A stretch of DNA of 26,607 bases, taken from NCBI GenBank assembly GCA_000432735.1, contig FR887821.1:1-26607 (forward strand), written 5' to 3'. The notes beneath the pieces are model-generated. The model had not been told where the DNA came from. It saw only the letters and a program-made list of their open reading frames with translations, and did no database searches. The stretch is from Bacteroides sp. CAG:443. Lineage in GTDB: Bacteria > Bacteroidota > Bacteroidia > Bacteroidales > Bacteroidaceae. This document shows, one piece after another, positions 1-5,939 of the stretch. Every line of letters begins with the position of its first letter. Positions within the stretch are counted from its first letter, which is position 1. The position numbers were made by a program, and so were the translations under genes.

Positions 1-319
1 ATCTCAATTCATTTTGAGACGGCCTCTTCAGCCGTATGAACAGAAACGGCAGGGCTTTTTTTATAAACTGAGCTGTGATGCCAGCCAGACTGAAACTCTT
101 CCCCGAAGTCATGAATGATGCAAATTTCCGGCTTACGCTCCGTGTAATGTCATCGTTTCATCTACATTATCATACCTATAAACTTCAGAATAAAAGTCTT
201 ATCTCCGAAAAATAACAAATCGATATTTTTTGCTCGTTTCTTGAACAATCTCAGAAAGTGGATTGTTTTAAATTATATAGAAGAAAAGATATTTATACTA
301 TTTTAGAGAAGAAGATCTT
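1..319. other. Gene-free leader region with terminator-like structure at its left end
   Basis: No convincing gene is visible here. The first ~60 bases look like the tail of one or more terminators of a gene outside the window. CTCAA (3-7) can pair with TTGAG (14-18), and GCCGT (31-35) pairs with ACGGC (46-50), followed by GGGC and a run of seven T (56-62). Many Bacteroides terminators have the form GAGGC..TCTCAA..TTGAGA..GCCTC, and TTGAGACGGCCTC at 14-26 resembles the 3' arm of such an element. The rest (63-319) becomes AT-rich towards the thioredoxin start. The nearest thing to a promoter is TATTTTTTG at about 223-231, one base longer than the TAnnTTTG consensus, so I do not call it. Confidence 0.4.
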
Positions 320-616
320 ATGGAAACGTTTGCCGACTTAATATTATCGCCCACTCCCGTGCTGGTGGATGTTTTCGCAGAATGGTGCATGCCTTGCAAA
401 ATAATGACCGGAATACTGAAAAAGGTAAAAGATGTGCAGGGCGATTCACTGCGAATCATAAAAATCGATATAGACAAAAATCAGAATATAGCACAACATT
501 ATGCAATATCCTCCGTTCCAACGCTCATGATTTTTAAGAATGGGAAACAGCTATGGCGTCAAAGCGGTGTCATAGAAGCAAACGAGCTGAATAAAATCAT
601 AGAAATGTTTAAGTAA
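320..616 (+). CDS. Small thioredoxin-fold protein with CMPC active site
   Basis: A 98-residue single-domain thioredoxin, slightly shorter than E. coli TrxA (about 108). The redox motif is W22-C23-M24-P25-C26, preceded by the strand VLVDVFAEW, and the cis-proline is P67 in SVPTLMIF. The pair K-IDID-K followed by AQHYAISSVPT is standard thioredoxin topology. There is no signal peptide, so it should act in the cytoplasm as a disulfide reductase. The usual motif is CGPC; Met in place of Gly is less common and may alter redox potential or partner choice (inference). It stands alone: the left neighbour is non-coding and the right neighbour is on the other strand. A strong hairpin terminator follows at 642-709, so it is probably monocistronic. 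The function as a thioredoxin is secure; whether it is the main housekeeping one is not. Confidence 0.9.
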   Translation: METFADLILSPTPVLVDVFAEWCMPCKIMTGILKKVKDVQGDSLRIIKIDIDKNQNIAQHYAISSVPTLMIFKNGKQLWRQSGVIEANELNKIIEMFK

Positions 617-633
617 AGCAATATTCATTTTCA

Positions 634-728
634 CGTAGCACAAGCTGGTCTTTTTCCACAAAAGGTATCTACTCACCTTTTTCATGGAGAAAAGACCGGC
701 TTTCTTTTTCCTGACAGATAGTGCTACG
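634..728 (+). terminator. Large nested hairpin terminator after the thioredoxin gene
   Basis: The core stem pairs AAGCTGGTCTTTT (642-654) with AAAAGACCGGCTT (690-702), with one G-U pair, followed by the T-rich tract TTTCTTTTTC (701-710). Inside it AAAAGGT (660-666) pairs with ACCTTTT (675-681). Outside it CGTAGCAC (634-641) pairs with GTGCTACG (721-728). The T tract is on the plus side, so it serves the thioredoxin gene. It could also stop transcripts arriving from the minus-strand mltF side. Confidence 0.75.
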
Positions 729-823
729 GTCAACTGGGACACGCACTGATCTGGCTGTATTATTTCTTCGGGTTCTTATAAAAGGATACAAAATGAACAT
801 CGGGAATCCGCTTACATGAATTG

Positions 824-2206
824 TCAGTGCTTTATTTTTTTCTTATACTCTTCGGCACGCTCTACCACTTCACGCACAAAATTATAAGTTTCCGTTCCTC
901 TGAAATAACCATTCTTGCACACCGGATCCTGATAATATTCTTCATTGCTCTTCAACAAGATATAATGATCTACGTGATGATCCCATAAATAACGGTTCCT
1001 GCCATACTTTTCTGCCAGTGCCATGGCATCGGTTATATGCCCTACCCCGGCATTGTATGCAGCCAGTACGAACTTATTGCGTTCTTCTTTATCGGGAACC
1101 TTGGAAAATATTTGCTGCAGACGGGCTATGTACTTTACGCCTGCTTTGATACTTTCTTCCGGATCGCTTTCCTTTCCTACAGGCATTCCCATAGCATGCG
1201 CCGTTGCAGGCATGAGCTGCATCAGGCCGCGTGCTCCCGCCCACGATATGACATTGGGGTCGAAATTCGATTCGGTATAGACCAGCGATGCCAGCATACG
1301 CCAGTCCCAGCCTATTTCTTTAGCATACTTTCGGAATAAATCATCATAATGGGAAATCTTTCCATCCTTCAACGAAAGGATAGAACCGTGAGTCGTACGC
1401 TTGTTCAATTCAAAATAACGCCGGGCACTCGCTCTAAACTCAGAAGAGTTGATATTTTCCCGATGCCATTTGTCGGCCGCTTCTGCAAGCAAGACGGATG
1501 TTTTACGTACGGCCCACGATGAACGCTGGTCGAAACTGACAACCAGTCCGATATCAAGATTCGGATAATAGGTACGGTTTATCTTCGCTATTTCGTTTGT
1601 TGCTACGGTATAGTCTATCTTTCCTTCGGCTACCCAGGTAATCAGATTTTCTTCCGACACGCTGTCGGCAACAACTTTATGGATAGTTATACCTCCTCCC
1701 AGCTCGCTGTTCAAGTTCATCAAGCGGTCATAGTATTTTCCGGGGGTCGTATAAATCTCCTTTCCGGGGAGCTGGGTTACATCTTTCAATGCATCCTTTC
1801 CTCTACGCTGCACGATAACCTGATGAGTAATATTCTCTTCGCCGCAGTAAATCAGACTGTCTTTCCAAGCATTGGTTATGTCAAGATTGTAAGCAATCAG
1901 GTCGCCTTCTCCTTTCAACAGGCAGTGAACCATTTCCGAGGGGTTATTTACGACCTTCAGTTTCAGCTTCAGACCGAGTGAACGTGCAAACTGTTGCGCC
2001 AGCTCGTACTGGAACCCCATCGGTTCCCCGCGGTAATTAAAATAAGAAGTGGAGCTGTTGGCCGTAAGAACAACCAGTTCTCCTCTTTCCATTATTTCAG
2101 GCAAATCGACAGTAACCTCGCCATCCACTGTATCTTTCCGGGAATGACAAGAAAAACACAGCAGACTCAAGCATAGTACGACCCAGAAAATACGGGACCG
2201 TTTCAT
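824..2206 (-). CDS. MltF-like lytic transglycosylase with substrate-binding-protein domain
   Basis: A 460-residue lipoprotein with two domains. The N-terminus has a hydrophobic segment ending in L-C-F-S-C20, the probable lipidation site. Residues about 35-265 resemble a family 3 solute-binding domain (GELVVLTANSSTSYFNYRG, later GEGDLIAYNLDIT). Residues about 285-450 are an SLT/GH23 domain with catalytic Glu312 in YTESNFDP, GARGLMQLMP at 324-333 and AAYNAGVGH at 382-390. This is the layout of E. coli MltF, which cleaves the glycan strand of peptidoglycan and leaves 1,6-anhydroMurNAc ends while the other domain senses cell-wall ligands. It acts at the envelope, periplasm-facing. Its ATG overlaps the udk stop (ATGA, 2203-2206), so the two are translationally coupled. 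Family assignment is firm; calling it the MltF orthologue is by architecture only. Confidence 0.92.
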   Translation of the reverse strand: MKRSRIFWVVLCLSLLCFSCHSRKDTVDGEVTVDLPEIMERGELVVLTANSSTSYFNYRGEPMGFQYELAQQFARSLGLKLKLKVVNNPSEMVHCLLKGEGDLIAYNLDITNAWKDSLIYCGEENITHQVIVQRRGKDALKDVTQLPGKEIYTTPGKYYDRLMNLNSELGGGITIHKVVADSVSEENLITWVAEGKIDYTVATNEIAKINRTYYPNLDIGLVVSFDQRSSWAVRKTSVLLAEAADKWHRENINSSEFRASARRYFELNKRTTHGSILSLKDGKISHYDDLFRKYAKEIGWDWRMLASLVYTESNFDPNVISWAGARGLMQLMPATAHAMGMPVGKESDPEESIKAGVKYIARLQQIFSKVPDKEERNKFVLAAYNAGVGHITDAMALAEKYGRNRYLWDHHVDHYILLKSNEEYYQDPVCKNGYFRGTETYNFVREVVERAEEYKKKIKH

Positions 2207-2820
2207 CGTCCTACAATTTTTTCGATATACATCTTCAATATTTCTATGGCCTTTCTATTATATCCACCTTGAGGAATAATCAGATCGGCATACCGCTTAG
2301 CCGGTTCAATGAACTCTTGATGCATCGGTTTCAACACTTTCATGTAGCGATCCATAACCGCCTCCGCCGTACGTCCTCGCTCAACGACATCACGCTGCAT
2401 TACACGAATCAAACGTTCATCGGGGTCTGCATCCACAAATATCTTCAAATCCATCTGCTTGCACAACTCCTTGTCACTCAATGCAAGGATACCTTCAATA
2501 ATAATAACCTTACGAGGCTCCACATGCAAGGTTTCCTTCTGACGGGTACAAGTAAGGAAATCGTAAATAGGCTGTTCTATTGCTTCTCCCCTGCGCAGCA
2601 TGGCTACATGCTTCGTCAACAAATCCCAATCGAAAGCATTCGGATGATCGAAATTAATGCTTTGCCGCAGCTCAACCGGAACGTGACTGCTGTCATTATA
2701 ATAAGAATCCAACGGAAGTAAAGCTACCTCGTCGGCAGACAAGCTATCAATAATACTTTTTACTACAGTTGTTTTACCGGAGCCTGTACCTCCTGCAATT
2801 CCAATGATTATCATACGCAA
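2203..2820 (-). CDS. udk: Uridine kinase
   Basis: A 205-residue P-loop kinase of the uridine/cytidine kinase family, the usual length. The Walker A motif is GGTGSGKT at residues 10-17. The nucleoside-binding region LLPLDSYYND, the segment NFDHPNAFDWD, and YDFLTCTRQKET with IIIEGILAL and RDVVERGR are all typical of Udk. It phosphorylates uridine and cytidine with ATP or GTP to give UMP and CMP in pyrimidine salvage, in the cytosol. It is the first gene of a two-gene minus-strand unit; its stop overlaps the start of the MltF-like gene by four bases. The association of salvage kinase with a cell-wall enzyme looks like operon packing rather than a shared pathway. A -7 box TAAATTTG lies on the minus strand at 2855-2862. 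Confidence 0.95.
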   Translation of the reverse strand: MRMIIIGIAGGTGSGKTTVVKSIIDSLSADEVALLPLDSYYNDSSHVPVELRQSINFDHPNAFDWDLLTKHVAMLRRGEAIEQPIYDFLTCTRQKETLHVEPRKVIIIEGILALSDKELCKQMDLKIFVDADPDERLIRVMQRDVVERGRTAEAVMDRYMKVLKPMHQEFIEPAKRYADLIIPQGGYNRKAIEILKMYIEKIVGR

Positions 2821-2838
2821 TGTTTCAATAAATAGTTA

Positions 2839-2862
2839 TATATTTGCATCTATACAAATTTA
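2839..2862. promoter_or_regulatory. Face-to-face promoters for udk (minus) and the Dabb gene (plus)
   Basis: The 66-bp gap between the divergent genes contains TATATTTG on the plus strand (2839-2846) and TAAATTTG on the minus strand (2855-2862), both matching the Bacteroides -7 consensus TAnnTTTG. They point towards each other across 8 bp, so predicted transcripts start about 5-10 bases apart and overlap antisense at their 5' ends. A GTTG at 2882-2885 on the minus strand is a weak -33 match for udk. I see no good TTTG for the plus promoter. Confidence 0.6.
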
Positions 2863-2886
2863 CGATAATTCATAATATAAACAACT

Positions 2887-3186
2887 ATGGTCAAGCACAT
2901 TGTTTTATTTAAACTGAAAGAAAGCCTTTCAACAGAAGAAAAACAGCACGTCATGAACGACTTCAAGGCAGCAATCGAGGCTTTGCCTGCCACAATACCA
3001 AGCATTCGCAAAATCTTTGTAGGTCTGAATATTAATTCCGATGAGAAATGGGACATCTGTCTGGAAAGTGAATTCGATACACTGGATGACGTAAAAGCCT
3101 ATGCCATACATCCGGCACACGTAGCAGCTGCCGGCATTCTGAAAGAAGCTAAACAGGATCGTGCCTGTACGGATTATGTTTTTTAG
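2887..3186 (+). CDS. Dabb-family (stress-responsive alpha/beta barrel) protein
   Basis: A 99-residue protein that begins MVKHIVLFKLKE, the characteristic start of Dabb proteins (PF07876), and continues with the helix EEKQHVMNDFKAAIEAL, the strand GLNINSDEKWDICLESEF and the segment LDDVKAYAIHPAHVAA. This gives a single ferredoxin-like alpha+beta unit that dimerises into a barrel. Members are known in plants, actinomycete biosynthetic clusters and many bacteria; most bacterial ones have no proven reaction. It lies 15 bp upstream of a hotdog thioesterase on the same strand, so the two are probably co-transcribed. That pairing hints at action on a small carbonyl or thioester compound, which is inference only. 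Confidence 0.88.
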   Translation: MVKHIVLFKLKESLSTEEKQHVMNDFKAAIEALPATIPSIRKIFVGLNINSDEKWDICLESEFDTLDDVKAYAIHPAHVAAAGILKEAKQDRACTDYVF

Positions 3187-3201
3187 AAATCTGACACGAA
3201 A

Positions 3202-3675
3202 ATGAAAAAGATAATCAATCCCTGGAGCGGAGTGGAAGGATACAATTGTTTCGGTTGTGCTCCTCAAAACCCTTCAGGTTTGCAAATGGAATTTTACGAA
3301 GATGGAGATGAAATCGTGAGCTTCTGGCATCCGGATGGCAAGTATCAGGGTTGGCTCAATACACTGCACGGAGGTATTCAAGCGGTATTGCTCGACGAAG
3401 TCTGCGGATGGGTAATTATGCGTAAGCTACAAACAGCCGGTGTTACCTCAAAGATGGAAACCCGCTACCTGAAACCAGTACATACAACCGACAGTGTATT
3501 GACACTACGTGCTTCCATTCGGGAACAGCGTCGCAATATTGTTGTGATTAATGCTTCATTATATAATCAGGCGGGCGAAGTCTGTACCCAGGCCGTATGT
3601 ACATATTTTGCATTTTCACGGGAAAAGGCGGAACAGGAAATGCACTTTCACGAGTGCAAGACAGAAGATGAGTAA
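3202..3675 (+). CDS. PaaI/THEM4-like hotdog-fold thioesterase
   Basis: A 157-residue hotdog protein. The N-terminal motif CFGCAPQNPSGLQ (16-28) is common in the PaaI/THEM4-like thioesterases, and the core helix region LNTLHGGIQAVLLDEVCGW (53-70) carries the HGG signature, with Asp65/Glu66 as candidate catalytic acids. The strands TSKMETRYLKPVHTTD and LYNQAGEVCTQAVCTYF complete the fold. It should hydrolyse an acyl-CoA or related thioester in the cytoplasm; the acyl group cannot be told from sequence. It follows the Dabb gene after 15 bp. The short acidic C-terminal tail (about 15 residues) is outside the hotdog core. Confidence 0.88.
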   Translation: MKKIINPWSGVEGYNCFGCAPQNPSGLQMEFYEDGDEIVSFWHPDGKYQGWLNTLHGGIQAVLLDEVCGWVIMRKLQTAGVTSKMETRYLKPVHTTDSVLTLRASIREQRRNIVVINASLYNQAGEVCTQAVCTYFAFSREKAEQEMHFHECKTEDE

Positions 3676-3798
3676 TATTTGTCTGCCTATATACAAGCAT
3701 ACTAAATCCTGCAACCGAAGAGAAATCTTTCCCCTTTATAAATGATTCTCCCGAAAGCAAGGACATAATTGGCTATAAGATAACTTATTCCTACAAAC

Positions 3799-3856
3799 GA
3801 ATACCCTCGTTCTTCTCTAAAAAGTCATTCGACTTATGGTAAGAGCGAGGGTATTC
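3799..3856. terminator. Bidirectional hairpin between convergent genes
   Basis: GAATACCCTCGTTCTT (3799-3814) pairs with AAGAGCGAGGGTATTC (3841-3856) over 16 bp with one G-U pair on the plus-strand transcript. The 26-base loop holds a second small stem, AAGTC (3822-3826) with GACTT (3831-3835). Neither side has a strong T tract. It sits between the thioesterase gene and the DUF368 gene, which converge, so it most likely ends both. Confidence 0.65.
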
Positions 3857-3897
3857 TATATTATATAATGTATAAAGAAACTGATTTACGAAAAAGA

Positions 3898-4809
3898 TTA
3901 TTCGCTTACTTTTCTATTGGAAAGCTTCTCCAGGAAATACACAAGGAAGAAACCTACCAGCATCAAAACAATGGCCTCTAAAAGATACTGGTCAGGCCAT
4001 ATATTGGTTTCAAGCAAAGGTTTTTCAACCCCATGGCTGTCGATAAATGTTTCAACGGTCTTCTTCCACGGCCACACCTTATTCAATGACCCTAACATAA
4101 AACCAGTCAGCACAGCCAAAGTGATATTTCTAAAATGTTTCAGCGCATACGAAAGCACACGGGAGAAAGTTGTTATACCGATACAAGCTCCTGCTCCAAA
4201 TATAACAATGATCTTTATATCAAGTGTCTTTACAGCTTCCATAATAAAGAAATACTTTCCAAGCAGTACCAATATAAAACTACCAGATATACCCGGAAGA
4301 ATCATTGCACAGATAGCAATAGCTCCACACAAAAAGATAAACAACAAGTTCGACGGAGTCTCGGCGGGTGTTGCTACTGTAATATAAAATGCTACCACAC
4401 CTCCTACAATAAATCCAAGAATTGTCTTCCAGTTCCATTCCTTGATATCTTTTCCTACGAACCAAGTAGAGGCAAGAACCAGACCGAAAAAGAACGACCA
4501 CACCAAAATCGGATGATCTGTCAGCAACCAAGTGATAACCTTTGCCAATGAAAATACACTAATTCCGATACCTGCCAAAAGGAAAAACAAGAAATTACCA
4601 TTTATCATCTTCCAAAAGGCTCTCCACCTTCCGGTAAAAAACATTTTCAAACTTTGGGCATTGATACTTTTTATTGAATCAATTAGCTCGTCATAAATAC
4701 CTACTATAAACGCTATTGTTCCTCCTGATACTCCGGGAACCACATCGGCTGCTCCCATACTCATACCCTTCAAAGCGAGTAAGGCATAGTCTTTTAAACC
4801 TCGTTTCAT
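3898..4809 (-). CDS. DUF368 membrane protein, PopT-type undecaprenyl-phosphate transporter
   Basis: A 303-residue polytopic membrane protein with roughly eight to ten hydrophobic segments. The DUF368 signature MGAADVVPGVSGGTIAF (18-34, PGVSGG 25-30) is clear, and a second, inverted-repeat-like copy MILPGISGSFILVLLGKY (169-186, PGISGS 172-177) is visible. DUF368 proteins were recently shown to be one of two families that return undecaprenyl phosphate (the lipid carrier of peptidoglycan, O-antigen and capsule precursors) to the cytoplasmic face; named PopT. Assignment to that role is by family. It is a single-gene unit, convergent with the thioesterase gene and divergent from tpx. A minus-strand TTACTTTG at about 4847-4854 is a near-consensus -7 box for it. 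Confidence 0.85.
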   Translation of the reverse strand: MKRGLKDYALLALKGMSMGAADVVPGVSGGTIAFIVGIYDELIDSIKSINAQSLKMFFTGRWRAFWKMINGNFLFFLLAGIGISVFSLAKVITWLLTDHPILVWSFFFGLVLASTWFVGKDIKEWNWKTILGFIVGGVVAFYITVATPAETPSNLLFIFLCGAIAICAMILPGISGSFILVLLGKYFFIMEAVKTLDIKIIVIFGAGACIGITTFSRVLSYALKHFRNITLAVLTGFMLGSLNKVWPWKKTVETFIDSHGVEKPLLETNIWPDQYLLEAIVLMLVGFFLVYFLEKLSNRKVSE

Positions 4810-4920
4810 TTTACTTCAATATCTGTTTTCTGAAAATTTTTCAGTTTGCAAAGTAAAAGAAAAAAACGACAAGTTTCTACGAAAAAGATAAAAAAGGCTC
4901 TTTATCTAAACATAGTAATC

Positions 4921-5433
4921 ATGGCAAAAACAGCATTTCAGGGAACTCCTGTTTCATTGGCAGGTGAGTTCGTAAAAGTTGGAGCACAAGCTCCTGAATT
5001 TTCATTGGTAAAAGGCGATTTAAGTTCGTTTACTCAAGATGATATCAAAGGGAAATATGCACTGCTGAATATATTTCCAAGTATGGATACCGGCGTTTGT
5101 GCTACATCTGTCCGCAAGTTCAACAAGCTAGCTGCCGAGATGAAAAATACGGTTGTTCTGGCCATCTCGAAAGATTTGCCTTTCGCACAGGGACGCTTCT
5201 GTACAACCGAAGGTATTGAAAATGTAATTTCTTTATCAGATTACAGATATACTTCAAACTTTGGAGAAAAATATGGTGTCCTGATGACTGACGGTGTATT
5301 ATGCGGATTACTGGCACGTGCCGTAGTAATCGTCAATCCGGAAGGCAAGATTATTTACACCGAATTAGTTCCGGAAATTACTCAGGAGCCCAACTATGAA
5401 GCAGCTTTAGCAGCGCTTAAAGGACAAAAATAA
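4921..5433 (+). CDS. tpx: Thiol peroxidase, atypical 2-Cys peroxiredoxin
   Basis: A 170-residue Tpx. The peroxidatic cysteine is C60 in PSMDTGVC and the resolving cysteine is C94 in AQGRFC, matching C61 and C95 of E. coli Tpx. The start MAKTAFQGTPVSLAG and the RGLLAR-like segment (GLLARAVVIVNPEGKI) are typical. It reduces hydrogen peroxide and alkyl hydroperoxides in the cytoplasm using thioredoxin. The reading frame extends upstream to 4846, but the extra 25 residues are Lys-rich and non-conserved and overlap the promoter region, so I use ATG 4921. It is followed by a strong terminator (5465-5511) and appears monocistronic. Confidence 0.95.
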   Translation: MAKTAFQGTPVSLAGEFVKVGAQAPEFSLVKGDLSSFTQDDIKGKYALLNIFPSMDTGVCATSVRKFNKLAAEMKNTVVLAISKDLPFAQGRFCTTEGIENVISLSDYRYTSNFGEKYGVLMTDGVLCGLLARAVVIVNPEGKIIYTELVPEITQEPNYEAALAALKGQK

Positions 5434-5464
5434 TTGTTTATCAACGCTTATACCAACTAACTAC

Positions 5465-5515
5465 AGTGGCGAAAAGAGGAAATGGAAGCCCCATCTTCCC
5501 TTTTCGCCACTATTG
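5465..5515 (+). terminator. tpx terminator
   Basis: AGTGGCGAAAAG (5465-5476) pairs perfectly with CTTTTCGCCACT (5500-5511, allowing for the centre C run), and the stem continues imperfectly to ATGG (5482-5485) with CCAT (5491-5494) around a 5-base loop. About 21 positions in all, followed by ATTGTTT. It starts 31 bp after the tpx stop. The rest of the gap up to 5701 shows nothing I recognise. Confidence 0.75.
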
Positions 5516-5701
5516 TTTGGCTGTATTTGGAATTACCGCCGCGAATATTCTTGGGATTCTAAAGCACAAATTCAAAAAGATGCCCTCGCACTTGAGTCTT
5601 TCCTCTCCAGATAAAGTCAGATTACTGACAGAGAAGCAACGAACCAAGAATATAACGCTCTTATACAGTCACTTTATCGTTCGATAAATTTCATTCTTTC
5701 A

Positions 5702-5929
5702 TCAATTTACAAGCTTAGCCTTTATATTCTCCAACAATATCAAGCAGCCTTGCATCTTCGGATTTTCAAAACAAACTTCTGCCTGATTGAACAGACGCTC
5801 CACAGTTTCCTTCAGATTAGGAATATAGGTTGCTTTATCTACCTGCAAGGACTGAGGCAAGTTCTGGCTGGCAAACCATTCACGCAACGCCTTCAGTTCC
5901 TCTTTCTTATAAATTTTTCTTTCTTCCAT
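5702..5929 (-). CDS. Small conserved protein of unknown function downstream of tamL
   Basis: A 75-residue soluble protein that begins MEERKIYKKEELKALREWF, continues with LPQSLQVDKATYIPNLKETV and ends in ILLENIKAKL. It is mostly helical by appearance, with alternating charged and leucine positions and no signal peptide, membrane span or metal site. I recall short Bacteroidales proteins of this type listed as DUF6965, but I cannot confirm that. It begins 10 bp after the tamL stop on the same strand, so it is surely co-transcribed with tamL. I would not assign a role; the pairing only suggests a link to envelope biogenesis or a convenient operon position. Confidence 0.75.
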   Translation of the reverse strand: MEERKIYKKEELKALREWFASQNLPQSLQVDKATYIPNLKETVERLFNQAEVCFENPKMQGCLILLENIKAKLVN

Positions 5930-5939
5930 ATTATAATGA

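Noticed and set aside
551..742. 63-codon minus-strand frame over the thioredoxin terminator
   Set aside because: Lies across a strong hairpin and the 3' end of the thioredoxin gene.
4846..4920. 25-residue N-terminal extension of Tpx
   Set aside because: Lys-rich, absent from the family, and overlaps the promoter region; ATG 4921 fits Tpx.
5466..5687. 73-codon frame after tpx
   Set aside because: It starts at a GTG inside the tpx terminator stem and has no family features.
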